NCBI GenBank assembly: GCA_016715115.1
Contig: JADKBM010000016.1
Location: forward strand, 186,001 to 250,000
Source: Acidobacteriota bacterium
GTDB lineage: Bacteria > Acidobacteriota > Blastocatellia > Pyrinomonadales > Pyrinomonadaceae
Direction of reading: 5' to 3'
DNA length: 64,000 nucleotides
Part shown: piece after piece, positions 8,624 through 18,900 of the stretch
How positions within the stretch are numbered: position 1 is the stretch's first letter
Layout: the number at the start of each line of letters is the position of its first letter
Translations under genes and position numbers: made by a program
Notes under the pieces: generated by a model
What the model was told of the DNA's origin: nothing
What the model saw: the letters and a program-made list of their open reading frames with translations, nothing else
Databases searched by the model: none

Positions 8624-10372
8624 CTAAAACATCGGGTCGATCGTTTTGATGATCGCGCGGTATCTTTTGTCGTCCGAGACGCGCGTCCAGCAGGGGTTTG
8701 ACTTGATCGAGATGAGGTCGACGTCGCGTTCGCGGATCGCTTCGCCGAGAAGTCGGAACGCCTCGTCATACTCTTTCAGGCCGAGATGGATCTTCGCGAT
8801 CTTGAACGCCCGCGAGGTGTGCGCCGTGGTATCGGCGCGCAGCCGGCCGATGAGTTCGTTCGCCCCTTCGCGGTCGCCGAGCAGCGCGCGGACGTAGCCG
8901 AGCATCGAGACGGTCTCGAGATTGAAGTTGATGTCGAGCGAGTCCCGCAGGATCGATGCGGCCTTTTCCAATTCTCCGAGTTCCGCCTTCGTCGCCGCCA
9001 GCAGGTCGAGCGCGATGTAGTTGCCCGGCGACAGTTCAAGCACCTCGAAAAAATAGCTTTCGGCGTTTTCAAACTGTCCGAGCTTGAAAAAGATCCGGCC
9101 GGTCCGGATCAACGTCGAAACCGAAAGCGGATCCTGCGTCTTGATCGTCTGCAGTTCGACCAGCGCCTCCGCAAAACGCTCGCGCGTGATCAGAAAGTTC
9201 GTGTACCTGTACCGCGCCGTCAGACAATTCCGGTTCAACCCGATCGCCCGCAAAAGATGCTTTTCGGCGGCTTCGAAATCCCAGTCCAGATACATCTTCT
9301 TCCCGCCGAGCATCGCCTGAACGACGTCAAGATCCTGGTCCAGTCCCGAGACGATCTTCAAAAAAGGAGTTATCTTGTCGACGGTGGCTTGGTACGACAG
9401 ATAATCGAAAAAGAAAAGCGAAAAATAACACTCGATCAGTTCGACGTACGCGTGGGTGTTCGTGACGTCGTGGCCGACCGCCTCAAGCAGATACGAGATG
9501 GCACTATTGATTTCGTTTTCGGTGGACTTCTCGTGAAGAAACCTGGCCTTGAGAAGCAACCGATGCGATTCCGCATTCCGCGGCGCGGACTCCGAAAGCT
9601 CGCCGTTTTTGGCCTTCGAACGAGATTCAAAGAATTGAGCGACTTCCTTAAGAATCTGAGCTTCGATCGCAATGACGTCGTCAAAGTTCCCTCTGAAACT
9701 CTTTCCCCACCGTTGCGTTCCGTCGCTGCATCTGATCAATTCACAGTTGACAGTCAGTCGCGGACCTTGGACCCGCATTCGCCCAACGATAACACTCTCA
9801 ACATCGTATTCGCCGATCAATTCGTGGAGCGGCAAGTCCGAATTCTTAAATCGAAACACGGTTTCCCGCGCGAGCACGCGTATTTCAGATAGCTTTGAAA
9901 TATGATTTATCAGTTCTTCGGTGATACCGTCAACTATATAATCGAACTCAGTCTCGTCACTTTGATTCTTGAATGGCAAAACTGCAACCGTCGGTAACAC
10001 GACCTTCGCGTTTTCCAACGAAGATTCACTAGAGTTCTGTAGTTTCTCCCATTCCCTCCGCGGAACAACCTTTACCAGACCAACAAATCTATATCCGACA
10101 CCGGATATTGTTTCAATCAATTGTGACTCTTTCGTTTCGCCTAATGCTCGCCGAATTTTGAAGATCTGAACAGGCAAATTTGCCTCTTCTACAATAGTCC
10201 CGTTCCAAACAAGCCCTAAAATTTCATCCTTCGTGAAGATTTTCCCGGGGCGCTCTACAAGCAGTTGGATCAAATCGAAGGATTTCGGGGTGATGTCAAG
10301 AAGAACTCCGTCTTTAAGAATACGGCGTTCCGTAGTATCGAGGAGCCAATTGCGGCATTTGTAGATCGTCAT
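8624..10372 (-). CDS. winged-helix transcriptional regulator with TolB-like and TPR domains (CadC-type)
   Basis: A 582-residue protein. Residues 1-100 form an OmpR/PhoB-type winged helix (ITPKSFDLIQLLVERPG, IFTKDEILGLVW, ETISGVGYRFVG). Residues about 128-240 resemble the TolB/FlgO-like domain often found behind such helices (VAVLPFKNQS, DGITEELINHISKL). The rest is TPR-like helical repeats. No membrane segment is seen, unlike classical CadC, so it is probably a cytoplasmic DNA-binding protein whose helical part senses a partner. Targets are unknown. A promoter-like pair lies 53-80 nt upstream. A 3' fragment of the same gene is repeated at 3130-3648. Confidence 0.85.
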   Translation of the reverse strand: MTIYKCRNWLLDTTERRILKDGVLLDITPKSFDLIQLLVERPGKIFTKDEILGLVWNGTIVEEANLPVQIFKIRRALGETKESQLIETISGVGYRFVGLVKVVPRREWEKLQNSSESSLENAKVVLPTVAVLPFKNQSDETEFDYIVDGITEELINHISKLSEIRVLARETVFRFKNSDLPLHELIGEYDVESVIVGRMRVQGPRLTVNCELIRCSDGTQRWGKSFRGNFDDVIAIEAQILKEVAQFFESRSKAKNGELSESAPRNAESHRLLLKARFLHEKSTENEINSAISYLLEAVGHDVTNTHAYVELIECYFSLFFFDYLSYQATVDKITPFLKIVSGLDQDLDVVQAMLGGKKMYLDWDFEAAEKHLLRAIGLNRNCLTARYRYTNFLITRERFAEALVELQTIKTQDPLSVSTLIRTGRIFFKLGQFENAESYFFEVLELSPGNYIALDLLAATKAELGELEKAASILRDSLDINFNLETVSMLGYVRALLGDREGANELIGRLRADTTAHTSRAFKIAKIHLGLKEYDEAFRLLGEAIRERDVDLISIKSNPCWTRVSDDKRYRAIIKTIDPMF

Positions 10373-10424
10373 ATGGAAGATCGTGACGGATTAATGATTT
10401 CGAGTGCTAAGCAATTTTCTGAAA

Positions 10425-10452
10425 ATGATAGCACATACGGAGAAAAGTTCAA
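10425..10452 (-). promoter_or_regulatory. possible sigma70-type promoter
   Basis: On the minus strand TTGAAC and TATCAT are 16 nt apart, within AT-rich DNA upstream of the winged-helix regulator. Confidence 0.35.
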
Positions 10453-10674
10453 TTTAGAATATTTTATGACAATTAATATCAGTTAAAGACAGGGAATTCA
10501 GGCTTCGATTACGATCTAAATCATTGAGATGAATCGGCAGCGAATCCGGAGTTGCTGACGTCGCGTTCGGTCCAGCCGGATACGGCAAACACAGGGTTCC
10601 GGTTGCAGTAAGCTGTCGATTCCCCACCTCAACGACTGACCGATCCTTACGCTCACACCTCACCACGGAAAGGG

Positions 10675-10706
10675 AGCCGTCCTAAAAAGACGGCTTCTTT
10701 TCTTTT
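10675..10706 (+). terminator. intrinsic terminator-like hairpin
   Basis: AGCCGTC and GACGGCT pair around a 7-nt loop, followed by TTCTTTTCTTTT on the plus strand. No plus-strand gene was found upstream in the 10373-10762 gap, which otherwise holds only promoter-like sequence for the minus-strand regulator. What it terminates is therefore unclear. Confidence 0.4.
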
Positions 10707-10762
10707 CCCGGAGATCAAAAAGCGGAATGCGCCAAACCACGCTCCGCTCCCGGCGGGTTCTG

Positions 10763-12202
10763 TCAGTTCGCCCGGACGGTCGTGCGGGATCGCGGGCTTT
10801 TGTTCGGGGCCGTCCCGGCGAGCCGGATGACGAAGGGCGGCGTGGCGGCGGTGAGGACGAATTCTTCGCTTTCGCCCTCGGCGACGGAGACCGCTCCGCC
10901 GTCGGCGGTCTTTTCCCAGACGATCGCTTCAAGACGATATTTGCGGCCGGCGAACCATTCCAGATCGAACTCGCCGCGGGCGTTTGTGACGGGCGCGGAG
11001 AAAAACACGCTGCTGCCGGCGTCGATGTCGCGCAAACGAACCTCGGCGCCGGCGGCGGGCGTTCCGTCGGCCCAGAGGACCGCGCCGCGGATCTTCAGTT
11101 TGAATAGCTTCGGCGGAAGCTTGAAAACCACGCGGCCGATTTTGCTCCCCGGACCGATTTCGAAGACCTTCGCCTTCGAACGGTCCGCCGTTCCCGGATA
11201 GAAATACGTGCCGTACGGCCGGTCGTCCGTCGGATCGAACCCGAAGTTGAGTCCCAAGATGTACTTCCCGAGCGGGATCGCGCCCTCGGAAAACGTCCCG
11301 TCGGTCGCGGCGGAGACCAATTGGCTGCCGCGGAAACGGTTTTCGGGGGCGGCGGCGGCGGGGATCAGTTCGAGCGTGACGGCTCCGTTCGGCCGGCCGG
11401 CCGAATCGACGACGCGTCCGGAGATGCGGCCGTCGTTGTAGACTGTAAAATACTCGCTCCGGCACCCGGCGTCGCCGACCGCGAGAGGCTTTCGCCGGAC
11501 CGATTCCGGAATGTCGGTCGTCCCGGGCGGCAGTTCGGGCCTGACGAAGTATCGGCCGGGCGGAACCTTGATCTCGTAGCGCCCGTCGCGGTCGGTCGCG
11601 GCGGAGAAAACGCGGCCGCGCCGGCCGACGCTGACGGCGCTCACCCGCAGATTCGCATAGGCGGGGTTCACTTGGCCGAGGAGTTCATAATTCCGGGTCG
11701 ATTCGTAAACGGTGCCGAGGATGGTTCCGCCCGAGCCGGGTTTCGGAATGTTCCGCAAAAATCCGAGCGCTTCGTCCGCGACGCCGAGCGCGGCCGTCCC
11801 CGAACAGAGCGAGGTCCAGAGCCTGGCCGTGGGCGTTTTTTCCCGCGAGGCGAAAACGACGTACGTCTCGCCGCGCCGGAACCAATACCCGCAGTCGCCG
11901 CCGCCCGTATTGGAAAGAATCGTCAGCCTCCGGCCGGCGACGGTCCCGCGAAAGGCTTCGATGACCTCGAAATAGATCTCGCCGACGTCGAACACGGTTT
12001 CCGTTTCGCGTTCGCCGTCGTCGTACCTTCCAATCCGCTGCTCCTTCGACCCGGTGACCTTGCCGATGAAAACGGTATCAGCGAGATCAAACTGCTCGCA
12101 GATCGCCAGCCGGCTGCACGAGCAGCCATAGGCGTTCGCCGCGATCGAGACCAAGACCACGAAGACGAAGAAGAGCATTTGGACCGGATGTTTCGGACGC
12201 AT
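10763..12202 (-). CDS. secreted NTR/TIMP-like protein with carboxypeptidase-regulatory-like domains
   Basis: I start at MRPKHP, six codons into the longest frame, because it is followed at once by a signal peptide (LFFVFVVLVSIAANAYG). The mature N terminus CSCSRLAICEQF, with a later GGGDCGYWF and SLCSG, has the cysteine pattern of netrin/TIMP-like domains. The remainder is a run of Ig-like carboxypeptidase-regulatory units, with motifs such as DRDGRYEIKVPPGRYFV, SGRVVDSAGRP and DGTPAAGAEVRL. It is probably an exported surface or periplasmic protein; its role is unknown. The gene stands alone, with leuS upstream in the same direction beyond a long inverted repeat. Confidence 0.75.
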   Translation of the reverse strand: MRPKHPVQMLFFVFVVLVSIAANAYGCSCSRLAICEQFDLADTVFIGKVTGSKEQRIGRYDDGERETETVFDVGEIYFEVIEAFRGTVAGRRLTILSNTGGGDCGYWFRRGETYVVFASREKTPTARLWTSLCSGTAALGVADEALGFLRNIPKPGSGGTILGTVYESTRNYELLGQVNPAYANLRVSAVSVGRRGRVFSAATDRDGRYEIKVPPGRYFVRPELPPGTTDIPESVRRKPLAVGDAGCRSEYFTVYNDGRISGRVVDSAGRPNGAVTLELIPAAAAPENRFRGSQLVSAATDGTFSEGAIPLGKYILGLNFGFDPTDDRPYGTYFYPGTADRSKAKVFEIGPGSKIGRVVFKLPPKLFKLKIRGAVLWADGTPAAGAEVRLRDIDAGSSVFFSAPVTNARGEFDLEWFAGRKYRLEAIVWEKTADGGAVSVAEGESEEFVLTAATPPFVIRLAGTAPNKSPRSRTTVRAN

Positions 12203-12220
12203 CGAACAAGTATAAACCAT

Positions 12221-12381
12221 GCGGAACCCCGCACGGAGTAAGGGGGTATGGCCGCGGAGCGGTCAAGTGTCTGTGGTATGGGAGCGATGGTCCGGGAAGG
12301 CGCGGCGGCGTCCAAGCGGACAGTATCGAAGCGCGCCGACCGCTCCGCGGCCGTACCCCCTTACTTCGTGCGGGGTTCTGC
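12221..12381. repeat. long inverted repeat with 44-bp arms
   Basis: Positions 12221-12264 and 12338-12381 are inverted copies with three mismatches, around a 73-nt centre. The arm contains GCACGGAGTAAGGGGGTA and GGCCGCGGAGCGGTC. A short extra copy of the outer edge (GTGCGGGGTTCTGC) follows at about 12388. This looks like a dispersed palindromic element, or a paired REP-like unit, between leuS and the NTR-like gene. Confidence 0.75.
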
Positions 12382-12412
12382 ATTCGGTCGTGCGGGGTTC
12401 TGCAAGCAAGAA

Positions 12413-15364
12413 TCAACGCACGACGATGTTCACCAGGCGGCCGGGGACGACGACGATCTTGACGATCTGTTTGCCGGCGGTGTGTTCGGCGACCTTGGCG
12501 TCGGCGAGGGCGAGGCGTTCGAGGTCGGCGTTGCCGGCGTCGGGCGCGGCGAGGACGCGGGCGCGGAGCTTGCCGTTGACCTGGACCGGGATCTCGACCT
12601 CTTCGGCGCGCGCGAGTTCGGCGACGAATTCCGGAAAACGGGCGCCGTTGGCGAGCATTCCGCGGTCGTTGCCGGCGAGCGCGGCGTAGAGTTCCTCGGC
12701 CGCGTGCGGCGCGAACGGCGCGAGCATCAGCACCAAAGCCTCGCACGCCTCGCGGACCGCCGCCGCCTCTTCGGCCGTCGCCTCTCCGGGCTCGAACCTG
12801 AATTCGTAGAGCGCGTTGCACAGCTCCATCAGCGCCGCGACCGGCGTGTTGAACTGCAGCGATTCAAGACTGTCCGAGATGCGCTTGATGGTCTGGTGAA
12901 CCTTACGCAACAGCATTTGGGATTTGGGATTTCGGATTTCGGATTTCGGACCCTCGGATTTCGGATTTGTGATTTGTGATTTGGGATTTGGATCGCCATC
13001 CGCCCGCTCACCGCTCACCGTTCCCTGCTCACTGCCCACTGACCACTGACCACTGACCACTGCCCCCGGCTCACTGCTCACCGCTCCCTGCTCACCGTCC
13101 ACCGCCCCCTGACCACTGACCACTGCCCCCTGACCACTGACCACCGCTCCCGGCTCACTGCTCACCGCTCCCGGCTCACCGCTCACCGCCCCCTGCTCAC
13201 CGCTCACCGTCCGGACGAAGCGCCAGACGCGCTGGAGGAAACGGACGGCGCCTTCGATGCCGGCTTCGTTCCAGACGAGTTCGTTCTCGACCGGCGCGGC
13301 GAAGAGGACGAAGAGCCGCGCCGCGTCGGCGCCGTAGATCTCGACCATCTCGTCCGGGTCGACGCCGTTGCCTTTCGATTTCGACATCCGCTCGACCGCC
13401 GACTTCAGAGTTTTCCCGTCGGCCGACACCGCCGACAGGATCTTGCCCTTCGCGTCCCGCTCGACCGTGACCTGCGACGGCGGAAAGTAGATCCGCTTTC
13501 CCTTGCCGGCGGGATCGTCCGGGTTCGGGATCTCGTCGAAAAACGTCTCGCCGACGACCATTCCCTGCGTCAGAAGGCGTTTGACGGGCTCGTTGAATTT
13601 CACGAGCCCTATGTCGCGCATCACCTTCGACCAGAAACGCGTGTAGATGAGGTGCATCACCGCGTGGTCGTCGCCGCCGATGTACTGATCGACCGGCGTC
13701 CAGTAGGCCGCCTTTTCGGGGTCGAACGGCATCTCGTCGTTGCGCGGGTCGATGTACCGGAAATAGTACCAGCAGGAATCGACGAACGTGTCCATCGTGT
13801 CCGTCTCGCGCCGCGCCTTGCCGCCGCAGCGCGGGCAGTCCGTGTTGACGAATTCCTCGACCTTCGCCAATGGCGACTCGCCGGAACCCGTGATGGCGAC
13901 GTTTTCGGGAAGCCTGACCGGCAGATTCTCGTATTTTTCGGGGACCACGCCGCACGCGCCGCAATAGACGATCGGGATCGGCGAACCCCAGAAACGCTGG
14001 CGCGAAATGCCCCAGTCGCGGAGGCGATAGGTCGTCGCGCCCTCGCCGAAACCGTGGGCCGAGGCGTGCCGCGTCATCTCCTTTTTCGCCTCCTCGCTCG
14101 ATTTGCCGTTCCAGAAATCCGAATGGACGAGGACGCCGTATCCGGTGAACGCCTGTTCGAGCGCGAGCGCGTGCATCGAGTGGTGCTCGTGCGCGAGGTG
14201 CGGCTCGGAGATCACCTGGCGGATCGGCAGGCCGTATTTCTTGGCGAATTCGAAATCGCGCTCGTCGTGGGCCGGAACGCTCATCACCGCGCCGGTGCCG
14301 TATTCCATCATCACGTAGTTGCCGACCCAGACGGGCAGTTCCTCGCCGCTGAACGGATTGACCGCGCGGAGCCCGGTGTCGATTCCCTCTTTTTCCTGCT
14401 CGGTCTCGTGGTCGACGACTTTGAGTTTTTCGGCGCGGATCTTCTCAATCGCCGCTTTCGTCTCGTCCGAAAATGATTCGAAATAAGCCTCGACGACCGG
14501 ATGCTCGGCCGCGACGACGACCGCGTTCGCCCCGTAGATCGTGTCGATCCGCGTCGTGAACACGCGAATCGATCTCGGATTTTCGATTTTGGATTTTGGA
14601 TTTTCCGAATCCGGCCCGTCAGTCGATTCGCCCAATCCAAAATCCCCAATCCCCAATCCAAAATCGACAAGCGCTCCTTCCGAGCGGCCGATCCAGTCCC
14701 GCTGGCGTTTGAGGACCTTTTCGGCCCAGCCGGATTCGATCTCGGCCATATCGTCGAGCAATTGGTCGGCATAGGCGGTCGTCTTGAGGAACCACTGTTC
14801 GAGGTCCTTTTTCGTGACGCCGTTCCCGCACCGCCAGCAGAGTCCGCCCGACGCCTGCTCGTTCGAGAGCACGGCCTTGTCGGTCTCGCACCAGTTGACC
14901 TGCGTCTTTCTCTTGTAGGCGAGTCCCATCTCGAACATCTTGAGGAAGAACCACTGGTCGAACTTGTAGTATTCCGGACGGTGCGCGGCGATCTCGGTCT
15001 GCCAGTCGTAGCTCAGGCCGAGGCGCTGTAGCTGGCCGCGCATATGTGCGAGATTCTCTTCGGTCCAGGCGCGCGGATCGACGCCGCGCTTGATCGCCGC
15101 GTCCTCGGCCGGCTGACCGAACGAATCCCAGCCGATCGGATGCAGAACGTTGAATCCCTTGAGCCGTTTGTACCAGGCGAGCGCGTCGCCGACTGAATAG
15201 TTGCGGACGTGGCCCATATGGAGGTTGCCCGACGGGTACGGCAGCATCTCAAGCTGGTAAAACTTAGGCCGCGGGTCGCCGGCGTCGGCCTGAAACGCGT
15301 TCGTCTCGTTCCAGATCCGCTGCCATTTGTCTTCGATCTTTTTTGCGAAATACTTCTCGTCCAT
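12413..15364 (-). CDS. leuS: leucyl-tRNA synthetase
   Basis: Charges tRNA-Leu with leucine in the cytoplasm. I start at MDEKYFAKKIEDKWQ; the longest frame adds 17 unconserved codons. Class I motifs are present: HMGH within YPSGNLHMGHVRNYSVGD, and RMSKSKGN. Also present are the zinc-type knuckles CWRCG and CPRCGG, the editing-domain TTRIDT motif and the C-terminal anticodon-binding part. At 983 residues it is over 100 longer than a usual bacterial enzyme. Two low-complexity in-frame insertions explain the excess: about 35 residues in the editing domain (DNA about 14565-14675) and about 95 residues before the anticodon-binding helices (DNA about 12915-13210). Confidence 0.95.
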   Translation of the reverse strand: MDEKYFAKKIEDKWQRIWNETNAFQADAGDPRPKFYQLEMLPYPSGNLHMGHVRNYSVGDALAWYKRLKGFNVLHPIGWDSFGQPAEDAAIKRGVDPRAWTEENLAHMRGQLQRLGLSYDWQTEIAAHRPEYYKFDQWFFLKMFEMGLAYKRKTQVNWCETDKAVLSNEQASGGLCWRCGNGVTKKDLEQWFLKTTAYADQLLDDMAEIESGWAEKVLKRQRDWIGRSEGALVDFGLGIGDFGLGESTDGPDSENPKSKIENPRSIRVFTTRIDTIYGANAVVVAAEHPVVEAYFESFSDETKAAIEKIRAEKLKVVDHETEQEKEGIDTGLRAVNPFSGEELPVWVGNYVMMEYGTGAVMSVPAHDERDFEFAKKYGLPIRQVISEPHLAHEHHSMHALALEQAFTGYGVLVHSDFWNGKSSEEAKKEMTRHASAHGFGEGATTYRLRDWGISRQRFWGSPIPIVYCGACGVVPEKYENLPVRLPENVAITGSGESPLAKVEEFVNTDCPRCGGKARRETDTMDTFVDSCWYYFRYIDPRNDEMPFDPEKAAYWTPVDQYIGGDDHAVMHLIYTRFWSKVMRDIGLVKFNEPVKRLLTQGMVVGETFFDEIPNPDDPAGKGKRIYFPPSQVTVERDAKGKILSAVSADGKTLKSAVERMSKSKGNGVDPDEMVEIYGADAARLFVLFAAPVENELVWNEAGIEGAVRFLQRVWRFVRTVSGEQGAVSGEPGAVSSEPGAVVSGQGAVVSGQGAVDGEQGAVSSEPGAVVSGQWSVGSEQGTVSGERADGDPNPKSQITNPKSEGPKSEIRNPKSQMLLRKVHQTIKRISDSLESLQFNTPVAALMELCNALYEFRFEPGEATAEEAAAVREACEALVLMLAPFAPHAAEELYAALAGNDRGMLANGARFPEFVAELARAEEVEIPVQVNGKLRARVLAAPDAGNADLERLALADAKVAEHTAGKQIVKIVVVPGRLVNIVVR

Positions 15365-15916
15365 AGTCTGTGAATTCCCTCGGTTCCGGGTCGGGGAGCG
15401 AAAAACGGCCCTCAATTCGAAGACCCGAAACGAATCTAAAATTTTAACGGATTAAACTGAATTTGCGTAGCGTCCGCCGCGTCGTCAAAAGAATTCGACG
15501 AGCGGCTATCTAAGGGCGAGAAATTTGAAGCTTCCGAACATTGGAGAGAGTTTAATGCAATCCGGGCGGAAAAGTCCAACGATTCCGCAAACGAGATCGC
15601 GCCCAAGATCTCGAAGCGGACGCCCGAATGCGGTTTCGCTCGATCGCGCCGTTCGGCCCCGGGATCTTGCGACGCAACCCGCGTCACGCGATGAACCGAG
15701 GCTCGATCGCATCTTAGGACATTCCGTTTCACCCAATCACGCTTCAAGCAAGAGAAACCCCGATCGAGTGCGACGACTCGAGTCTTCGAATAACGGGCCG
15801 TCGCGACCGGTTTCAGAAAAACTTCAGAAAATATTCATAAATTGCTAAATACCGCCGTGTTGTCTTGGGAGATAATCCATCCTGCGTCAAAAGGAAATCC
15901 AAGGAGTCGCCACATT
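15365..15916. other. 552-bp non-coding gap
   Basis: Only overlapping arginine-rich frames on both strands are open here, without family resemblance, and I see no RNA gene. The last 30 bases contain AAGGAG (15901-15906), which fits a ribosome site for the next gene. Confidence 0.4.
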
Positions 15917-18900
15917 ATGAAAACTGAATGTTCACTAGGTCGTTTCCGATCGTTGTTCGTCACTATTGCGACATTGCTCGTCACTGCAACATCGTCATTC
16001 GGCGGTGCCGCCGAGCCTTTTTTCCGCCAATTTTTCGAACCGCCCACGAAGTGGACGGGTGCCCCCGCGATGGCAGCCGGCAGTAACAAACTTCGCGGAA
16101 CGACGGGGAACGACACGATCAGGATCGGGCGAAACGGCGAGTCGATCGTGATCGAAGGACTTGGCGGCGGAAACCTCACCATTTCATCGTTCGCGCCGAC
16201 CGGTGAATTGGTGATCTACGGCCTTGAGGGCGATGACACGCTTGAGATCGACTTCTCCGGCGGACCGTTTCCGTTCTCGAGCGTATCATTCCACGGCGGC
16301 GGGCAAGTCTCCGCGACCGGCGATACCGTGACGCTCCTCGGCGGGAGTTTCGACCGCGGCGTGAGCGACCCGATCAATTCGCATGACGGGACAATCACGT
16401 ATTCAGGCGGCGAGACAGGAAATTTCGTCCTCAAATACACCGGACTTGAACCGATCAACGACCTGACGGCGGTCGCCGATTTCACGATCAACGCGACGAC
16501 GGCGCTCAATTTCCTCAACATCGTCAACGGCCCGATCGTCTCCGCGACGCAAACCACGCAGGTCAATGACGGAGGCGGTGCCTTTGAATTGGTGAACGTC
16601 GCCAACAAGGCCACTCTGCGGATCAATGCGCTTGACGGAAGCGATCAGATCGCCTTCAACAACAACTTGAAGGGCGTCGGCATCAATTCCTTTATCGTCA
16701 GCGGCGGGATTGGCAACGATCAATTCAACATCAATGGTCCGGGCACGGTCGCCGGAACATCCTACGTTTTCAATGGCGGTGACAACGATGATCTTTTCGT
16801 TATTTCCGGCGGTCTTCTTTCGGCGGCAGTCACGATAAACGGCGATGCCCACAACGGAGCGACTCCGAACACGCAAGATCGCCTGACCGTCAATTCTTTC
16901 GCTTCGAACGTGACGCAGAGTGCAACCCAGCTTGGATTTTCGGGCGGACAATCGATCAATTTCGCGACAATTGAATTGATCAGCCTCAATAATCTGAACA
17001 CCTTGTCCGTCAGCGGCACTGCGGCAAGTGACTCGCTTCTGCTGTCCAAACCAACCGCAACGGATTTTCGCTCGGTTCTCAATTCGGGACTGCCCGTTGA
17101 ATTCAATGACCCGGCAGCCGCCGTCGGAGCCCAGTTCTTTGCGAACGTCGGAGCTTCCGGCGACACGTTCACCGTCGACAACACGTCACGATTGGTTGAT
17201 CTTCGGGTCGCGTACAACGCCGATGCCAGCGCCGGCGACGTCCTCAACGTTTTCGGCAATCCCGGATCGGCGATCGCCCGCGAATCATACATCGTCGGTG
17301 CCAGCGAGGATGCCGGTCGATTTCTGGTGGACCCGAACGGGAATATGGGCTATCTGAAGACTTCAGTGACGAGCGCCGACGGTGACGAACTTGATATTTC
17401 CTTCAACGGTCTCGACAGCGCCTTGAATTCTGACACGCCCGCGGACATTTTCGACATTGCGCTGTCGGCGTCTCCGGACAACGCGACGATCTCCAACGAC
17501 GGAGTCCTGCTGAACACCTTCCAGTCGATGCGGCTAGTCGATAATTTGGCGACGTTCGTCAATACAAGACTGACGCGAAAAACGAAGATCACGGTCGCGG
17601 GCTTTCTCAGCACCGACACGATCGCGTGGAATCTTGGCAACGTGAGTGCCAATCTTGCCAACCTGGAATTTTACGGATTCCTTCCGCCGGGCCTCGGAGT
17701 GGACGATGCCCCCGGAAGTTCGATAAACCGGGACGTCGTGGACATTAACGACCCGGCGGGCGCGGTCAGGAACGGTACGTTCACTTACTCCACAACGCAA
17801 TCCGTCGTCGACATTTCTGGACTCGGTGTAACTACCCGCGTCGGAACCGCCGAAACCATCAGCTACGATGGCAGCGCAACCAATGACGACCGGATGACGA
17901 TCGTCGACAACGCTTCCGCCGCATTACCTGCGCGGGTCGCCAATCTGACGTCGAACGGCGCCGAATTCACGAGAAACGGCGGTGTCGGGAATCCCGAATT
18001 CGCGCCCGATCTCTTCATTACGGGTCTTGGAGGAGTAGCGACTCCTCTGACGGTCGACGGGTCGGCGCCGACGACCAATCCGGGTGATCTTTTTGTCTAC
18101 GGCGGTCCGTCCAACGCAACGGTCACATTGACCGGGGCAGGTTCCGGGACGGTTACGGCGGCCGGCGTGATCGGCGTTGCGTACCAGAATTTTGAAGCCA
18201 CCAGATTTTCCAACCGAAAACCACCGGCAGACTTTGACGGGGATCTGAGAACGGACGTTTCGATCTTCCGGCCTGCGTCCGGACAGTGGTGGCTGAATCG
18301 GTCGACGCTTGGAACAATCACGCATACCTTCGGCAATTCCGCTGACAGGCTGGAACCCGGCGACTACACCGGCGACGGCAAAACGGATGTCGCGATCTAT
18401 CGGCCGTCGACCTCCGAATGGTTCGTTCTGCGAAGCGAAGACTCTACCTTCTTCTCGTTCCCGTTCGGAACGGCGGAAGATCTTTCGGTTCCGGCGGATT
18501 ACGACGGCGATGGGCGTGCAGACGCGGCAGTATTCAGGCCTTCGAGTTCGACCTGGTTCATTCAGCGTTCGAGCGGCGGAACGACGATCCAGCCGTTTGG
18601 GAGCGCTGGCGATAAACCGGCGCCGGCAGACTATGACGGCGACGGCAAGGCTGACATTGCCGTCTTCCGCCCGTCGAACGGACAATGGTGGCTTAACCGA
18701 TCAACGGCCGGAATCATCGTCTTAACGTTCGGTATCTCGACCGATCGCCAAACTCCGGGCGACTTTACGGGTGACGGCAAGGCTGACGTCGCGTTCTGGC
18801 GGCCGGGCACGGGAGAATGGTTCGTTCTTCGCAGCGAAGACCTGACGTTTTTCTCATTCCCATTCGGAACGGTTGGTGACATCCCGGCCCCCGGCGATTA

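Noticed and set aside
9672..9905. Plus-strand frames in the regulator gene (also 8786-9892)
   Set aside because: Antisense shadows of the winged-helix/TPR protein, without motifs.
11321..12241. 306-residue plus-strand frame opposite the NTR-like gene
   Set aside because: Arg/Gly/Pro/Ala-rich translation of high-GC antisense, no family resemblance; the minus-strand frame has a signal peptide and domain motifs.
12915..13210. Repeat array in leuS considered as CRISPR or minisatellite
   Set aside because: Units are short, unequal and without spacers; they are in frame and belong to a dispersed low-complexity family.
13652..14476. 274-residue plus-strand frame inside leuS
   Set aside because: Antisense shadow of a gene with full synthetase motifs. 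The same applies to 12248-12979 and 13197-13964.
15436..15848. Overlapping frames on both strands upstream of the second FG-GAP gene
   Set aside because: Arginine/serine-rich in both directions, no ribosome site, no recognisable domain.
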